From contig CANLAQ010000007.1 in the NCBI GenBank assembly GCA_947488235.1, positions 1-64,000 of the forward strand: 64,000 nucleotides of DNA. The letters are read 5' to 3'. The DNA comes from Flavobacteriales bacterium. GTDB taxonomy: Bacteria; Bacteroidota; Bacteroidia; Flavobacteriales_D; Crocinitomicaceae. Every line of letters begins with the position of its first letter. The stretch's first letter is position 1. Position numbers and translations under genes: made by a program. The notes below the pieces were generated by a model that saw only the letters and a program-made list of their open reading frames with translations, did not search any database and was not told where the DNA came from. Shown one piece after another: positions 63,083-64,000 of the stretch.

Positions 63083-64000
63083 ATGGGAATGACAAGAAAA
63101 TATTGGAAAGGTCTTGAAGAATTAAAGGAAACCCCTGAATTTATCAAGCAAAGAGAGAATGAATTTCCTTCTCAAGTAAGTGTTGAAGAATTTTTATCTG
63201 ATGATAAATTAAACGAAACATCTACTGCACGAAGAGACTTCTTGAAGTTTTTAGGTTTCTCCGTTGCGGCAGCTTCTTTAGCAGCTTGTGAGGCGCCTGT
63301 AACTAGAGCGGTGCCTTATGTAATTAAACCAGAAAATGTAACACTAGGTATGCCCACATGGTATGCTTCAACTTACTATGATGGTTCTTCATACACTAGT
63401 ATTTTAGTTAAAACTAGAGAAGGTCGCCCTATTTTTATTAAAGGAAATAAGGATTTTGGAATTACCAAAGGGGGCGTTAATCCTCAAATTATTGCCTCTG
63501 TATTAGGATTATACGATAGCGAGCGATTGAAAAATGCTTCTATCGGAGGTGTTGATGTTACCCAATCAAAATTAGATGCAGCAGTAATAAGTGCTCTTAA
63601 ATCCGCTAAAAAAGTCACCTTAATTAGTAATACTGTTATCAGTCCATCCATGAACCGAGCAATCGGAACAATGGCCGCTGATCTGAATGTAAATGGTGCT
63701 ACTAAATTTGAGCATATTACTTATGATGCTGTTTCATACAGCGCGATGAGAGAAGCCAATCTTCAAAACTTTGGTGCTGCTATTTTACCTTCTTATGATT
63801 TTTCTAAAGCGAAATCAATAGTAAGTATTGGTGCAGACTTCTTAAGTACTTGGTTGATGGCAACTGAATATGCTGCTCAATATGGGTCAAGAAGAAATCC
63901 TGAAAAAGAAGCGGAAGGCGAATGGATGTCAAAACACTTCCAATTCGAATCCAACATGTCGATTTCTGGATCTAATGCTGATTACAGAGGGATGATTAAG
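63083..64000 (+). CDS. actB: Alternative complex III subunit ActB (5' part only)
   Basis: Open from the ATG at 63083 to the window end (306 codons), so truncated by the window. The opening MTRKYWKGLEELKETPEFIK is the ActB N-terminal pattern. A twin-arginine-like signal, ARRDFLKFLGFSVAAASLAA, with a following cysteine, starts near residue 50. The visible part then enters the molybdopterin-oxidoreductase-like domain, for example VIKPENVTLGMPTWYAST and ILVKTREGRPIFIKGN. In ActB this domain has no molybdopterin; iron-sulfur clusters sit in the later domain, beyond the window. It is in one operon with actA. Confidence 0.9.
   Translation, partial: MGMTRKYWKGLEELKETPEFIKQRENEFPSQVSVEEFLSDDKLNETSTARRDFLKFLGFSVAAASLAACEAPVTRAVPYVIKPENVTLGMPTWYASTYYDGSSYTSILVKTREGRPIFIKGNKDFGITKGGVNPQIIASVLGLYDSERLKNASIGGVDVTQSKLDAAVISALKSAKKVTLISNTVISPSMNRAIGTMAADLNVNGATKFEHITYDAVSYSAMREANLQNFGAAILPSYDFSKAKSIVSIGADFLSTWLMATEYAAQYGSRRNPEKEAEGEWMSKHFQFESNMSISGSNADYRGMIK

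Noticed and set aside
1-64000. Insertion sequences, phage genes, integrases, restriction or anti-phage systems
   Set aside because: No transposase, integrase, terminase, methylase or known defence motif was seen; the AddB-like nuclease and the DUF4143-like protein are housekeeping-type or unassigned.

Overview
The window reads as a chromosomal segment of a low-GC Bacteroidota bacterium, most likely Flavobacteriales-like. The support is: type IX secretion (T9SS) sorting domains of both type A and type B, a PorP/SprF protein, the DPM synthase/dihydroorotase/DUF4296 block, the Bacteroidota-type -7 promoter box TAnnTTTG, and the alternative complex III (ActA/ActB) respiratory locus. I see no phage, insertion sequence, CRISPR array or restriction system. 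Most of it is ordinary core genome with a few secreted-protein and decaying loci.

Layout. 0.1-8 kb: paaZ, rseP, then DPM synthase-pyrC-DUF4296 lipoprotein (+), facing DUF4286-rsmA-HEAT-like protein (-). 8-13.7 kb: a secreted T9SS protein, tRNA-Cys, then a minus-strand set with a FadL-type porin, an SGNH-like lipoprotein that lacks its nucleophile serine, a secreted carboxylesterase, and an internally deleted relic of a cytochrome c/copper-monooxygenase gene. 13.9-26.9 kb (+): AsmA-like protein, recO, fatty acid desaturase, YjbR, S4 protein, an LD-carboxypeptidase with a Tat-like leader, hutI, a TraB/GumN protein, and a degenerate DUF4143-type ATPase abutting an AddB-like nuclease. 27-36 kb: small hypothetical, LysE exporter, MORN-repeat protein, RNase R, a T9SS protein, then a compact TlpA thioredoxin / DUF6029 barrel / Omp28-like lipoprotein operon.

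36-50 kb: an LTA-synthase-like membrane sulfatase, then a 9.2-kb giant surface protein (GEVED domains, about 17 HYR repeats, type B T9SS tail) followed on the same strand by its probable PorP/SprF partner and an OmpA-family protein. 50-59.6 kb (-): a five-gene operon of DUF2723 membrane glycosyltransferase, polysaccharide deacetylase, CPA2 antiporter, orphan histidine kinase and gpmI. 59.7-64 kb (+): tRNA-Gln, a stump of a short-chain dehydrogenase, thiL facing a SPOR-like protein, and the start of the actA-actB locus, cut by the window end.

No clearly new system stands out. The best candidates are the TlpA-DUF6029-Omp28 thiol module, the degenerate ATPase beside the AddB-like nuclease, the nucleophile-less SGNH lipoprotein beside FadL, and two genome-wide style signals: promoters placed directly against start codons (leaderless mRNAs) and convergent genes that share a 4-nt stop overlap.
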